Positions 43,736-52,148 of a DNA stretch of 64,000 bases are shown piece after piece. Origin of the DNA: CAVVYW01 sp963752605. Its GTDB lineage: Bacteria; Actinomycetota; Thermoleophilia; Solirubrobacterales; 70-9. The notes beneath the pieces were generated by a model. It worked only from the letters and a program-made list of their open reading frames with translations. It was not told the origin of the DNA and did no database searches. The translations under genes were made by a program, and so were the position numbers. The number at the start of each line of letters is the position of its first letter. The first letter of the stretch is position 1. The stretch covers positions 806,001-870,000 of the forward strand of contig CAVVYW010000005.1 of assembly GCA_963752605.1 (NCBI GenBank). Direction: 5' to 3'.

Positions 43736-43807
43736 AGCGGGCGACCGGACTTGAACCGGCTCCGCGACCTTGGAAGGGTCGAATGCAACCAATTACACCT
43801 CGCCCGC
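43736..43807 (-). tRNA. tRNA-Gly (anticodon TCC)
   Basis: Minus strand, 72 bases. The acceptor GCGGGCG pairs with CGCCCGC, discriminator T (usual for Gly). The anticodon arm CGACC-CTTCCAA-GGTCG gives TCC, reading GGA. It lies 60 bases upstream of tRNA-Pro on the same strand. Confidence 0.95.
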
Positions 43808-43818
43808 AGGCTTGCGAA

Positions 43819-44295
43819 TTATAGGTTCGACGCGTTGGCCTTCTGGCGAGCCGCGAGCACTGCGCGGACAGTCCCGCGCCGCTCCACGGTTCTGCGCCGG
43901 TGGCAGTTGGCGCAGACGACCTCACACTTAGCGATCTCATCCAAGAGCGCTTGCCAGCTCCGGTCCCTGATGCCCTTCGCGATATTGAACGACTTGTCGT
44001 CCCCAAGGTGGTCGAATTCGAGGACCAGGGGATCCCTCTCTCCGCAGTCGACGCAGGGATTGGCCTGAAAAAAATCGAGGAGATATGCGATCCGCTCCTC
44101 AGCCACCGCATTCGCTCGCTTGGCTGCGAGGTTGATGTACCGCTCGCGGTTCGCCAGGTAGTGCTCACGGTGGTACTCGCTATGGCATGGGCGGCAATAG
44201 TTGTGGCGCTGGCCCTTCGCCTTCCGCCGCCAGGCAAACTCGTCAACGGGCTTTCGTCTCCCGCAACGTCCACACCTGCGCACTCCATCCCCCAT
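43819..44295 (-). CDS. HNH-type nuclease-like protein with zinc knuckles
   Basis: 158 residues from ATG 44295. The N-terminal Cys pairs (RCGRCGRRK, YCRPCHSEYHREHY) form one zinc knuckle. The second part, CVDCGERDPLVLEFDHLGDD ... KCEVVCANCHRRRT, has the HNH layout: CxxC, DH with the catalytic-type His, then CxxCHxxxT with the final His. Small proteins of this type occur alone in many actinobacteria and phages, and their targets are mostly unknown. It sits just outside the tRNA-Pro element, 11 bases upstream of tRNA-Gly on the same strand. It could be a homing-type endonuclease remnant or a host gene. Confidence 0.82.
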   Translation of the reverse strand: MGDGVRRCGRCGRRKPVDEFAWRRKAKGQRHNYCRPCHSEYHREHYLANRERYINLAAKRANAVAEERIAYLLDFFQANPCVDCGERDPLVLEFDHLGDDKSFNIAKGIRDRSWQALLDEIAKCEVVCANCHRRRTVERRGTVRAVLAARQKANASNL

Positions 44296-44473
44296 AAGCG
44301 AACGTATGTTCCCGCGTGAATCGGATGGAACCCGTCATGCCCAACCGGCTCGGCAAGAATTTCCTCGGGTCCGCGCTACCGTGTTGAGCCGGTACGTCAG
44401 GGTCCGAAACTACGGTCCCGCGGGGCGGTTCTAGCGGGCGTGGGGGCGCCCACCCTCCCCGTTCAATGCACAA

Positions 44474-46186
44474 GTGAGCCCGCTCGTCACGGACAGACCG
44501 ATCGTTCGCGCGCGCCGCCTGATGGTGGTGGCGGCGCTGATCGCGCTCGGGGCGACGCTCGTCGCCGCGCTGGCGACCCATCGCGCCGAGGGGGCCACTC
44601 AGAAGAACGTCCTCTTCATCCTCACCGACGACCAGACCGCGAGCGAGCTGTCGTCGATGCCGAACACCCAGGCGCTCCTCGTGAACCACGGCGTCACCTT
44701 CAACCGGGCCTACGCCTCCTATCCCCTCTGCTGCCCGTCCCGCGCCACCCTGCTCACCGGCCAGTTCATGCACAACCACGGCGTCCGGGGGAACCTCGGG
44801 CTCTTCGGCGGCTGGGGCCGCTTCTTCCCCCATGAGGCCAACGCGCTACCGGTCCGGACCCGCGCCACGGGCTATTACAACGTCCACATCGGCAAGTACA
44901 TGAACGGCTACACGAGCTCGGGCGTGCCGCCGCTGCCGGTGCCCGAAGGGTGGGACGAGTGGTACGCAAAGCTCTCCGAGGACTCGCTCTACTTCAACTA
45001 CTCACTGATCGAGAAGTCCGGCCCCGGTGACCCGGCCGAGGTCGCCTTCTACGGCGGCCAGACCAGCGACTACCAGACCGACGCTTTCCGCGACAAGGCG
45101 CTCGACTTCCTCAAGCACCTCGGCACCAACCAGCAGCCGTTCATGCTGAACCTCTGGTTCAACGCGCCCCACGGGCCGTTCGAACCGGCTCCCAGGCATC
45201 TCTTCAGCCAGGCCGCCGCGCCACTCCCCGCGCTGCCGGGGTTCAACGAGAAGGACTTCTCGGACAAGCCGCGCTGGCTTCGCAAGCAGGCCCGCCGCCG
45301 GCTCTCGAGGAACGCGAAGGGCCTGATCGCCTTGGAGCGAAAGCGGCGGATCGAGCAGCTCCTCTCGGTCGACGAGGCGGTGGGCCGGATCGTCAACGAC
45401 CTCGCGGGCCGCGGACTGCTCAACGACACCTACATCGTGTTCACCTCCGACAACGGGTTCTTCCGCGGCGAGCACCGGATCGTCGGCGGCAAGTACCTCC
45501 CACACGAGCCCTCCTCGCGGGTGCCGCTGGTCATCCGCGGCCCGGGCATCCCGGCGGGAACAAGTGATGAGCTGGTCTCGCTCGCGGACGTTCCGCAGAC
45601 GATCCTCGACATCGCCGGCGGCCCCGATCCGGCCCTGGACGGGCGCTCCCTCCTTCCCTATGCGCAGAACCCCGCCCTGCGCTCCACCAGGCCCGTGCTG
45701 ATCGAAGCGGACACGGGGCCAGGAGGAGGTGGCGTCGGCGATCCGGCCACCGCAACGTCGGCGCGCGCCTCGGTCGCCCGGGCCGGCCTTGCCCGGAAGC
45801 GCGGCGTGAGGAACCTCGACCAGGAGAAGGATCCGATCGCATCGCTCGCCCTCACCAACGGCAACGCCGCCCCGGCGTACAAGGCGATCCGCACAGACCG
45901 CTACCTCTACGTCCTCTACGCCAACGGCCAGACCGAGCTCTACGACATGAGGCGGGACCCCGCTCAGCTGCGCTCGCTGGCGGGGGACCCGCGGTACAAG
46001 CCGGTCCGCAAGTTCCTCTTCACGAGCCTGGTGCCGCTCTCGAACTGCGCCGGCGCCACCTGCCGGGTGGAGATCGGAACCGAGCCGGCCCCGCTCGCCC
46101 GGCAGCCGAAGCCGAAGCCGAAGAGCAAGAGCAAAGGGAAGGACAAGGGGGAGACTGAGCAGCCGGGCGCGCGGCCGGCCACATAG
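44474..46186 (+). CDS. exported sulfatase (formylglycine type), copy 2
   Basis: 570 residues from GTG 44474; ATG 44522 would leave a shorter signal. Membrane/signal segment MVVAALIALGATLVAALA. Motifs: NVLFILTDDQ, YPLCCPSRATLLTG (Cys86 is the formylglycine site), HNHGVRGN, VHIGKYMNGY, WFNAPHGPF, VFTSDNGFFRGEHR, KYLPHEPSSRVPLVIRGPGI. The C-terminus is Lys/Pro/Ser-rich (KPKPKSKSKGKDKGETEQ). It is a paralogue of the sulfatases at 24.5 and 57.1 kb with the same layout. The substrate is unknown. Single gene, followed by tRNA-Trp. Confidence 0.93.
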   Translation: MSPLVTDRPIVRARRLMVVAALIALGATLVAALATHRAEGATQKNVLFILTDDQTASELSSMPNTQALLVNHGVTFNRAYASYPLCCPSRATLLTGQFMHNHGVRGNLGLFGGWGRFFPHEANALPVRTRATGYYNVHIGKYMNGYTSSGVPPLPVPEGWDEWYAKLSEDSLYFNYSLIEKSGPGDPAEVAFYGGQTSDYQTDAFRDKALDFLKHLGTNQQPFMLNLWFNAPHGPFEPAPRHLFSQAAAPLPALPGFNEKDFSDKPRWLRKQARRRLSRNAKGLIALERKRRIEQLLSVDEAVGRIVNDLAGRGLLNDTYIVFTSDNGFFRGEHRIVGGKYLPHEPSSRVPLVIRGPGIPAGTSDELVSLADVPQTILDIAGGPDPALDGRSLLPYAQNPALRSTRPVLIEADTGPGGGGVGDPATATSARASVARAGLARKRGVRNLDQEKDPIASLALTNGNAAPAYKAIRTDRYLYVLYANGQTELYDMRRDPAQLRSLAGDPRYKPVRKFLFTSLVPLSNCAGATCRVEIGTEPAPLARQPKPKPKSKSKGKDKGETEQPGARPAT

Positions 46187-46234
46187 CGCTTCGCGCCGTC
46201 CCGGGGTCCGACGCGGCTAGGATTTTCCACTCCA

Positions 46235-46308
46235 GGGGCACTGGCCAAACTGGATAAGGCCCCGGCCTCCAAAGTCGGTGATTCCAGGTTCGAGTCCTGG
46301 GTGCCCCG
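46235..46308 (+). tRNA. tRNA-Trp (anticodon CCA)
   Basis: 74 bases. The acceptor GGGGCAC pairs with GTGCCCC, discriminator G, a known identity element for bacterial tryptophanyl-tRNA synthetase. The anticodon arm CCGGC-CTCCAAA-GTCGG gives CCA. The D arm (GGCCAAACTGGATAAGGCC) is unlike the usual bacterial tRNA-Trp and recalls some tRNA-Arg genes, but the anticodon and discriminator support Trp. Confidence 0.87.
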
Positions 46309-46716
46309 CTACTCGCTCGAGCGCCGGGCGGCGACGGCCTCGCGGACCGTCTCCCGCACCTCGTCCATCGAGCTGCCCTTCTCCAGGTAGGCATCGGCCC
46401 CCCGCTCGCGCGCCCGCTCGCCCATCCGGATGGCCGGGAATCCCGAGAGCACGATGATCGCCATTTCCGGGTGCCGGCTGCGGAGCTCCGGGATCGCGGC
46501 GAAACCGTCCATGTCAGGCATCGAGAGATCCATCAGGACCGCCGCGGGCCTCTTCTCCGAGATCGCCTCGATCGCAGTGCGGCCGTCCCCCGCCTCGCCG
46601 ATCACCTCGAAGTCGGGGTCGTCCTCCACCCCGTAACGGATCAGGTCGCGCAGCTCGGGGACGTCGTCCACGAGAAACAGCGAAATCGGGGATTTGTCGG
46701 TCTGCAGCGCGGTCAT
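46309..46716 (-). CDS. stand-alone response-regulator receiver protein
   Basis: 135 residues from ATG 46716. A single CheY-like receiver domain fills the protein: acidic pair Asp17-Asp18 (LFLVDDVPE), phosphoacceptor Asp63 (VLMDLSMPDMDG), Ser91 (VLSGF) and Lys113 (LEKGSS). There is no DNA-binding or enzymatic output domain and no kinase gene nearby, so it probably signals by protein contact or as a phosphate relay. The stop codon directly abuts the tRNA-Trp 3' end on the opposite strand (no gap), so the two genes converge with no room for separate terminators. Confidence 0.92.
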   Translation of the reverse strand: MTALQTDKSPISLFLVDDVPELRDLIRYGVEDDPDFEVIGEAGDGRTAIEAISEKRPAAVLMDLSMPDMDGFAAIPELRSRHPEMAIIVLSGFPAIRMGERARERGADAYLEKGSSMDEVRETVREAVAARRSSE

Positions 46717-46818
46717 CCGTGACCTCGACGTGGGAGAGGGCGGCGCCATTCTGTCAATGCCCCCGGCGCGGCGCATCAGTAGAAAGACGTAGATCTAGAA
46801 TCGACTTTTGCGCACCAC

Positions 46819-46902
46819 GCGGGCGTGCCGGAACTGGCAGACGGGCCAGGTTTAGGTCCTGGTGCTCGACAGAGCGTGGGGGTTCGAGTCCCTCCGCCCG
46901 CA
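46819..46902 (+). tRNA. tRNA-Leu (anticodon TAG)
   Basis: 84 bases with a long variable arm (TGCTCGACAGAGCGT). The acceptor GCGGGCG pairs with CGCCCGC, discriminator A. The anticodon arm CCAGG-TTTAGGT-CCTGG gives TAG, reading CUA. Confidence 0.95.
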
Positions 46903-46973
46903 TCCCGGCCCACAGGCCACCCAGCGACGGTTATGGGTGGCGCACGTCACAAAGACTCCATAGACTTTCGGCC

Positions 46974-47528
46974 ATGGAAGCGGGGGCGATCCGACCCGGA
47001 TACGAGCTCTGGCGACCGAACAGGGAGAAGGCCGCGGCCAAGAGCGCCAAGGCTCTGGTCGTCTTCCTCCTGCTGGTCTCCGCCGGAATTTCCCTGGTGA
47101 TCACGATCGGCGGCTGGGAGCGGCTCGAGGGCGGCAAGATCTTCGCTCTCGCCTACATCGCGATCTACGTGCTCTTCGCGTTCCTGGTGACCCGCTGGAA
47201 CCGCGGCTGCCTTCCGGTCGCCTCCGCGCTGGCGATCATCCTCGCGATCTTCGCTGGGATCGCCGCCCCGGCGTGGTTCGACCGCGCCAAGGACGGGCTC
47301 GACAGCCCCGCTCTCCCCGAGGAGCTGCTGGGGCTGCTGACCCTGCTGCTCGTGCCCGTTCAGGTGATCCTGATCGCGGTCGCGATGGTTGCCTTCAACC
47401 AGGAGTGGCACGTGGAGGAGGAGCGCCAGATCGGCGACAGGGTTGCCGGCGATGACGACGAGGAGGAGGAGCCTCCGCCTCCCCTCCCCGAGCGCATGCA
47501 GCGCCGCGCGCGGCGCCAGCGCAACTAG
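46974..47528 (+). CDS. multi-pass membrane protein, unknown function
   Basis: 184 residues from ATG 46974; the frame is open further upstream but that part overlaps tRNA-Leu. Four membrane segments: SAKALVVFLLLVSAGISLVI, IFALAYIAIYVLFAFLV, VASALAIILAIFAGIAAPAW and LLGLLTLLLVPVQVILIAVA. The cytosolic C-terminus has an acidic patch followed by prolines and a basic end (DDDEEEEPPPPLPERMQRRA). No family is recognised. It converges with the SRAP gene 12 bases further on. Confidence 0.75.
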   Translation: MEAGAIRPGYELWRPNREKAAAKSAKALVVFLLLVSAGISLVITIGGWERLEGGKIFALAYIAIYVLFAFLVTRWNRGCLPVASALAIILAIFAGIAAPAWFDRAKDGLDSPALPEELLGLLTLLLVPVQVILIAVAMVAFNQEWHVEEERQIGDRVAGDDDEEEEPPPPLPERMQRRARRQRN

Positions 47529-47540
47529 AAGCGGGCACCC

Positions 47541-48218
47541 CTAAAACAACCTCAGCGGCGGCTCGAGCAGCTCCGGGCCGTCGAAGCGCACGTCGTTCAC
47601 CTTCTCCGAGACCTCGGTGACCACGAGGTCGTCGGTCGGGACGAGTAGCGCCTGGAGGGCATCGTCCTCGCGATCCCGGTCGAGCCAGACGTCCTCCCCC
47701 TCGCCGGGCAGGATCACCGGCATCCGGTCGTGGATCGGGGCCACCAACTTGCTCGGCGCACAGGTGACGATCGCGCAGGAGTGAACGGTGGAGCCGTCCT
47801 CCCGCCGTGAGCTGGCCCAGATTCCGGCGAACGCGAACAGCTCCCGCTCCGGCCTCGTGATCCAGACCGGGTGCTTGCCCGTCTCGGTTGCCTTCCACTC
47901 GTAGAAGCCGTCCGCGACGACCAAGCAGCGCCGCTCATGGAAGGCGTCCTTGAAGGGCGCCGCCTCGGCGATCGTCTCCGCCCGCGCGTTGATCAGGTTG
48001 CGGGAGAAATCGTCGGGATCGGCCTTGCCGGGGATCAGGCCCCAGCGCAGCTTGCCCGGCTCACGCTCTCCCTGCTCGTTGGCCCGCACGGCGAGCACGG
48101 AGTCGGTCGGCGCCACGTTGTAGCGGGGCTCCTGTTCGATCTCGGCGGACTCGGACAGGTCGAACCGGAGGCGCAGCAGCCTCGGATCCGGGTCGGTGAG
48201 CGTGAAGCGCCCGCACAT
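47541..48218 (-). CDS. SRAP-domain protein (YedK/HMCES family)
   Basis: 225 residues from ATG 48218. It begins Met-Cys-Gly-Arg (MCGRFTL); after Met removal Cys2 forms a covalent bond with abasic sites in single-stranded DNA, protecting them during replication. The other active-site residues are present: Asn34 (YNVAPT), Asn77 (INARAET), Glu107 (DGFYEWK) and His163 (PIHDRMPVIL). The length is normal for the family. It acts in the cytoplasm on DNA. No SOS box can be asserted. Confidence 0.95.
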   Translation of the reverse strand: MCGRFTLTDPDPRLLRLRFDLSESAEIEQEPRYNVAPTDSVLAVRANEQGEREPGKLRWGLIPGKADPDDFSRNLINARAETIAEAAPFKDAFHERRCLVVADGFYEWKATETGKHPVWITRPERELFAFAGIWASSRREDGSTVHSCAIVTCAPSKLVAPIHDRMPVILPGEGEDVWLDRDREDDALQALLVPTDDLVVTEVSEKVNDVRFDGPELLEPPLRLF

Positions 48219-48299
48219 GACCTCAAAAGGTTGGCAGGGGCGACGGCGGAGATCGGGGCGGCACCGCGGTGGTGGTGAAGCGGTTCTCGTCCTAAGCAG

Positions 48300-48710
48300 C
48301 TACTCCCGCAGCCCGGCGGCCTCGAGGGCTCGCCTACGATCCAGGTAGTTGTCGATCCGCACGATCTTGCCAGCCCTGAGAGCGACGACCTGGGCGAACT
48401 CGACGTCTACCGCAGCGCCGCTCGAGGTGCCGCGACCGCGCTGGCGCACCATGGAAACCACCGTGTCACCCCGGTCGAATGTCTCCTCAACCTCTATTTC
48501 CCATTGGTCGAACTCGAATGAGGAGAACCAATCGGCCATGAAGGCTCGGATCTCGTCATAGCCGCTGTAGACGCCAAAGCCGGGGACACCCGCGGGCGTC
48601 ATGTCCCAGACGATCTCGGGGGCCCAGTACGTGTCGATCACGGCGTCCATTCCACCGCGGTTGAACTCCTCAGCGGCCCGCCGAACGATCTCGACATTCT
48701 CCTGCGACAT
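48300..48710 (-). CDS. SnoaL-like / NTF2-fold protein
   Basis: 136 residues from ATG 48710; the upstream extension of this frame overlaps tRNA-Leu and is rejected. The start MSQENVEIVRRAAEEFNRGG is the usual opening of actinobacterial SnoaL-like proteins (one alpha helix packing on a curved beta-sheet). VWDMTPAGVPGFGVYSGYDE and VVSMVRQRGRGTSSGAAVDV fit the fold, which may bind a small hydrophobic ligand. No activity can be assigned. The gene stands alone. Confidence 0.82.
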   Translation of the reverse strand: MSQENVEIVRRAAEEFNRGGMDAVIDTYWAPEIVWDMTPAGVPGFGVYSGYDEIRAFMADWFSSFEFDQWEIEVEETFDRGDTVVSMVRQRGRGTSSGAAVDVEFAQVVALRAGKIVRIDNYLDRRRALEAAGLRE

Positions 48711-48764
48711 CGCCCACGGAGTATGTCGCGGCCGGTGCCGCTTTCCATGCAAAGCGACGTCCCA

Positions 48765-48849
48765 TGCCGGAGGTGGGAATCGAACCCACACGTCCCGAAG
48801 GACAATGGATCTTGAATCCATCGCGTCTTCCTAGTTCCGCCACTCCGGC
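48765..48849 (-). tRNA. tRNA-Leu (anticodon CAA)
   Basis: Minus strand, 85 bases with a long variable arm (TGTCCTTCGGGACGT). The acceptor GCCGGAG pairs with CTCCGGC, discriminator A. The anticodon arm ATGGA-TTCAAGA-TCCAT gives CAA, reading UUG. Confidence 0.95.
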
Positions 48850-48894
48850 GCTTGCTGAACGATAGCCCTGGCATACGGCGATAATCCCGCGCCC

Positions 48895-50091
48895 GTGGAC
48901 CAGGCAGGACGCATGCAGCTGATCCGCGACCTCTGCTCGATCGAGGGTCGCGGTCCCGGAACCGACGCCGAGCGGCGGGCCGCCGAGCTGCTCGCCGAGC
49001 GCCTCCGTGGCCTGGGCAGGCGGGCCGAGCTGGAGCCCACCTTCGTCCACCCGCAATACGCGCTGGTCTACGCCCTGCACGCCGTGGTCGCCGTCGCGGG
49101 CAGCATCGCCGCCATCGCCGAGCCCGCGATCGGGTTCGCCCTGGTCCTGCTCGCCGCCGCCTCCGCCTACCTCGACCTCAACACCCGCCTCTATCTCCTC
49201 CGCTCACTCTTCTTCCGCCGCGCCTCCCAGAACGTCGTCTCGCGCGGCAACCGTGCCGAAGCGCCCGGCCGCCTGATCCTCGTCGCCCACTACGACGCTG
49301 CGCGCACCGGCTATGTCTTCAGCCGCGGCACCAAGCTCGCCAAGCGCCTCTCCGAGCGCGGCCGCCTTGCGCTCGGCCCCTTCCGGATCTTCTTCTGGGG
49401 CGGCATCGTCCCCCTCCTCCCCATCCTCGGCGCCCAGATGGCGGGAGCCGACCCGCAGTGGCTCTCCGCGCTGCAGGCGATCCCCACGATCCTCCTGCTC
49501 GTCTGCGCCTTCCTGATGCTCGACATCGCGCTCTCGGCCATCGTCCCCGGCGCCTACGACAACGCCTCCGGCGTCGCGGCGGTCCTCTCCGCGGCGGAGG
49601 CGCTGGGGTCGGACCCGCCCGAGAACCACGACGTCTGGGTCGTCCTCGCCGGCTCCGAGGAGTCCCTGTGCGAGGGGATGCGCTCGTTCGTCCGGGAACA
49701 TCGCAAGGACCTCGATCCCGAGCGGACCGTCTTCCTGAACGTCGACTCGGTTTCCCACGGCGAGGTCACCTATGAGGTGAGCGAGGGCGCCGTCGTCAGC
49801 TATCCGCTCGACCCGGAGCTCGTCGAGCTTGCCACGACTCTGGGCGAGGACCCCCGCTTCAATGCCCGCGCCCTGCGCTATCCGCTCCTCGACGACGCCC
49901 TGCCGGCCCGGCTTCGCGGCTTTCGCGCGATCACCATCCGCACCACGGAGGACGGCCTGCCGGCGCCCTGGTACCACACCGAGGCGGACACGCCCGATCG
50001 AGTGGACTCCGCCGCGCTAACGCGCGCCACGGAGTTCGTCGTGGGACTGTCCCGGCTGGTGGACCGCGAGCTCGGAAGGAAGGCGGCATGA
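48895..50091 (+). CDS. M28-family zinc aminopeptidase with membrane segments
   Basis: 398 residues from GTG 48895. The M28 fold carries metal ligands His132 and Asp134 (LVAHYDAARTG), Asp222 (GAYDNASGV), the Glu pair 255-256 (GSEES), Asp284 (NVDSVSHG) and His361 (WYHTEADT). Unusually, membrane segments interrupt the domain: two before the first metal motif (about 57-98) and two between HYD and YDN (about 167-185 and 193-215). There is no signal peptide; the active site may face either side. It is coupled to the next gene by ATGA although the functions look unrelated. Confidence 0.88.
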   Translation: MDQAGRMQLIRDLCSIEGRGPGTDAERRAAELLAERLRGLGRRAELEPTFVHPQYALVYALHAVVAVAGSIAAIAEPAIGFALVLLAAASAYLDLNTRLYLLRSLFFRRASQNVVSRGNRAEAPGRLILVAHYDAARTGYVFSRGTKLAKRLSERGRLALGPFRIFFWGGIVPLLPILGAQMAGADPQWLSALQAIPTILLLVCAFLMLDIALSAIVPGAYDNASGVAAVLSAAEALGSDPPENHDVWVVLAGSEESLCEGMRSFVREHRKDLDPERTVFLNVDSVSHGEVTYEVSEGAVVSYPLDPELVELATTLGEDPRFNARALRYPLLDDALPARLRGFRAITIRTTEDGLPAPWYHTEADTPDRVDSAALTRATEFVVGLSRLVDRELGRKAA

Positions 50092-52076
50092 GCGGCGGGC
50101 GCGGAGAGAAGCTCTGGGAGCCGAGCGCCGACGCGATCGAGCGCTCGCAGCTGACCGCCTACATGCGCTGGCTGGCCTCAGAGCGCGGAGTCGAGGCCGA
50201 CGACTACGCCTCGCTCTGGGAGTGGTCGGTGGACGATCTCGAGGGCTTCTGGAAGACGATCTGGGTGTACTTCGAGGTCGAGTCGAGCGGTGAGCACGCG
50301 CAGGTACTGGCGGAGCGAAAGATGCCGGGTGCTCGCTGGTTCGAGGGGGCCGAGCTCAACTACGCGGAGCACGTCTTCCGCGGTAAGAGCGACGACGAGG
50401 TGGCGGCGCGGTACGCCTCGGAGCTGGTCGAGCTGAGCGAGATCACTTGGGGCGAGCTGCGCGGGCAGGTCGCGGCGGTGGCTGGCGGGCTGAGGGCGCT
50501 CGGCGTCGGCACCGGCGACCGGGTGGTGGCGTACCTGCCGAACGGCCCCCACGCCCTGATCGCCTTCCTCGCCACCTCGAGCATCGGCGCCGTCTGGTCG
50601 AGCTGCTCCCCGGACTTTGGCCCCGGCAGCGTCGTGGATCGCTTCGCGCAGATCGAGCCGAAGGTCATGTTCACGGTGGACGGCTACCGCTATGGCGGCA
50701 AGGACTTCGACCGGCTCGGAACGGTGGCCGAGATCGGGGGCCGGATCCCGACCCTGGAGCGCACGGTCGTGGTCCCCTACCTGAGCGCGTCGCCGGACCT
50801 GAGCACCCTGGAGGGCGGGGACTCAGCAACGCCGATGACCTGGGACCAGTTGCTCGAGCTCGGCGAGGGGATCGACCTGGCCTTCGAGCGCGTCCCCTTC
50901 GACCACCCGCTCTGGGTCCTCTATTCCTCGGGAACCACCGGACTGCCGAAGGCGATCGTCCAGGGGCACGGGGGCATCCTGCTGGAACAGCTGAAGAAGC
51001 TCAACCTCCACCTCGATCCGCAGCCCGGCGACCGTGTCTTCTGGTTCACCACCACCGGCTGGATGATGTGGAACTTCCTGGTCGGGGTGCTGCTCACCCC
51101 CGCCTCGATCATCCTCTATGACGGCAGCCCAGGCCAGCCGGACATGGGCGTCCTCTGGGACCTCGCCGAGCGGACCGGCATGACCTGCTTCGGCACCAGC
51201 GCCAGCTACATCGCCGCCTGCATGAACGACGGAGTCGAGCCGAGCAGCGGCCGTGATCTCTCCCGCCTGCGATCCGTCGGCTCCACGGGCTCGCCGCTCT
51301 CGCCCGAGGGGTTCGAGTGGGTCTACGAGCACGTCGGCTCCGACACCTGGCTCTTCTCGACCAGCGGCGGCACGGACGTCTGCACCGCGTTTGTCGGCGG
51401 CGTTCCGATCCTGCCCGTCTACCGCGGGGAGCTGCAGGGGCGCGCACTCGGCGCCAAGGTGGAGGCCTTCGACGAGGACGGCAACCCCGTGATCGACGAG
51501 GTCGGCGAGCTGGTGATCACCGAGCCGATGCCGTCCATGCCCGTCTTCATGTGGGGCGACGAGGACGGCTCGCGCTATCACGAGAGCTACTTCGACACCT
51601 ACCCGGGCGTGTGGCGCCACGGGGACTGGATCGAGATCACCTCGCGCGGTACCGCGATCATCTACGGCCGCTCCGACTCGACCATCAACCGGCAGGGCGT
51701 GAGGATGGGCACCAGCGAGATCTACCGCGCGGTCGACTCCGTGCCGGAGGTGATCGATGCCCTGGTCGTGGACGTACCGAAGCCCGGCACCGAAGGCTGG
51801 ATGCCGCTCTTCGTCGTCCTGCGGGAGGGCGAGGAGCTCTCGGACGATCTGGTGAAGGAGATCAAGGCCCGGATCCGCGAGCAGTGCTCCCCCCGCCATG
51901 TCCCGAACGAGGTATTCAGCATCGACGAGGTGCCGCGCACCCTGAGCGGCAAGGCCCTCGAGATCCCCGTCAAGAAGATCCTGATGGGCCAGGACCCCGA
52001 GCGGGCGGTCAGCCGCGACTCGCTCGCCAACCCCGCCGCCCTGGACTACTTCACCGAGCTCGCCGCCAAGTCCTGA
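50088..52076 (+). CDS. acetoacetyl-CoA synthetase
   Basis: 662 residues from ATG 50088 (ATGA overlap), the expected length. ANL-superfamily motifs: LYSSGTTGLPKAIVQGHGGI (P-loop-like A3), TTTGWMMWN, STSGGTDVC, the adenylate-binding YHESYFDTYPGVWRHGDW, and SGKALEIPVKKIL with the catalytic Lys. The N-terminal ACAS-type extension (YMRWLASERGVEADDYASLW) and SIGAVWSSCSPDFGPGSVVD are characteristic of acetoacetyl-CoA rather than acetyl-CoA synthetase. It makes acetoacetyl-CoA from acetoacetate, ATP and CoA, which fits the HMG-CoA-lyase-like and 3-hydroxyacyl-CoA genes downstream. Confidence 0.93.
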   Translation: MSGGRGEKLWEPSADAIERSQLTAYMRWLASERGVEADDYASLWEWSVDDLEGFWKTIWVYFEVESSGEHAQVLAERKMPGARWFEGAELNYAEHVFRGKSDDEVAARYASELVELSEITWGELRGQVAAVAGGLRALGVGTGDRVVAYLPNGPHALIAFLATSSIGAVWSSCSPDFGPGSVVDRFAQIEPKVMFTVDGYRYGGKDFDRLGTVAEIGGRIPTLERTVVVPYLSASPDLSTLEGGDSATPMTWDQLLELGEGIDLAFERVPFDHPLWVLYSSGTTGLPKAIVQGHGGILLEQLKKLNLHLDPQPGDRVFWFTTTGWMMWNFLVGVLLTPASIILYDGSPGQPDMGVLWDLAERTGMTCFGTSASYIAACMNDGVEPSSGRDLSRLRSVGSTGSPLSPEGFEWVYEHVGSDTWLFSTSGGTDVCTAFVGGVPILPVYRGELQGRALGAKVEAFDEDGNPVIDEVGELVITEPMPSMPVFMWGDEDGSRYHESYFDTYPGVWRHGDWIEITSRGTAIIYGRSDSTINRQGVRMGTSEIYRAVDSVPEVIDALVVDVPKPGTEGWMPLFVVLREGEELSDDLVKEIKARIREQCSPRHVPNEVFSIDEVPRTLSGKALEIPVKKILMGQDPERAVSRDSLANPAALDYFTELAAKS

Positions 52077-52148
52077 GCGCGCCGGTTCGCGCTGTTCACC
52101 GGTTGTTGAACCGATCCCGGCGAATCAGCGTACGAACCTCCAGACCAG

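Noticed and set aside
43819..44295. HNH protein as the missing recombinase of the tRNA-Pro island
   Set aside because: It lies outside the repeats and is a small HNH nuclease-like protein, not a tyrosine or serine recombinase.
46235..46308. Reading this tRNA as tRNA-Arg(CCT)
   Set aside because: The loop CTCCAAA places CCA at positions 34-36 and the discriminator is G, both supporting Trp despite an Arg-like D arm.
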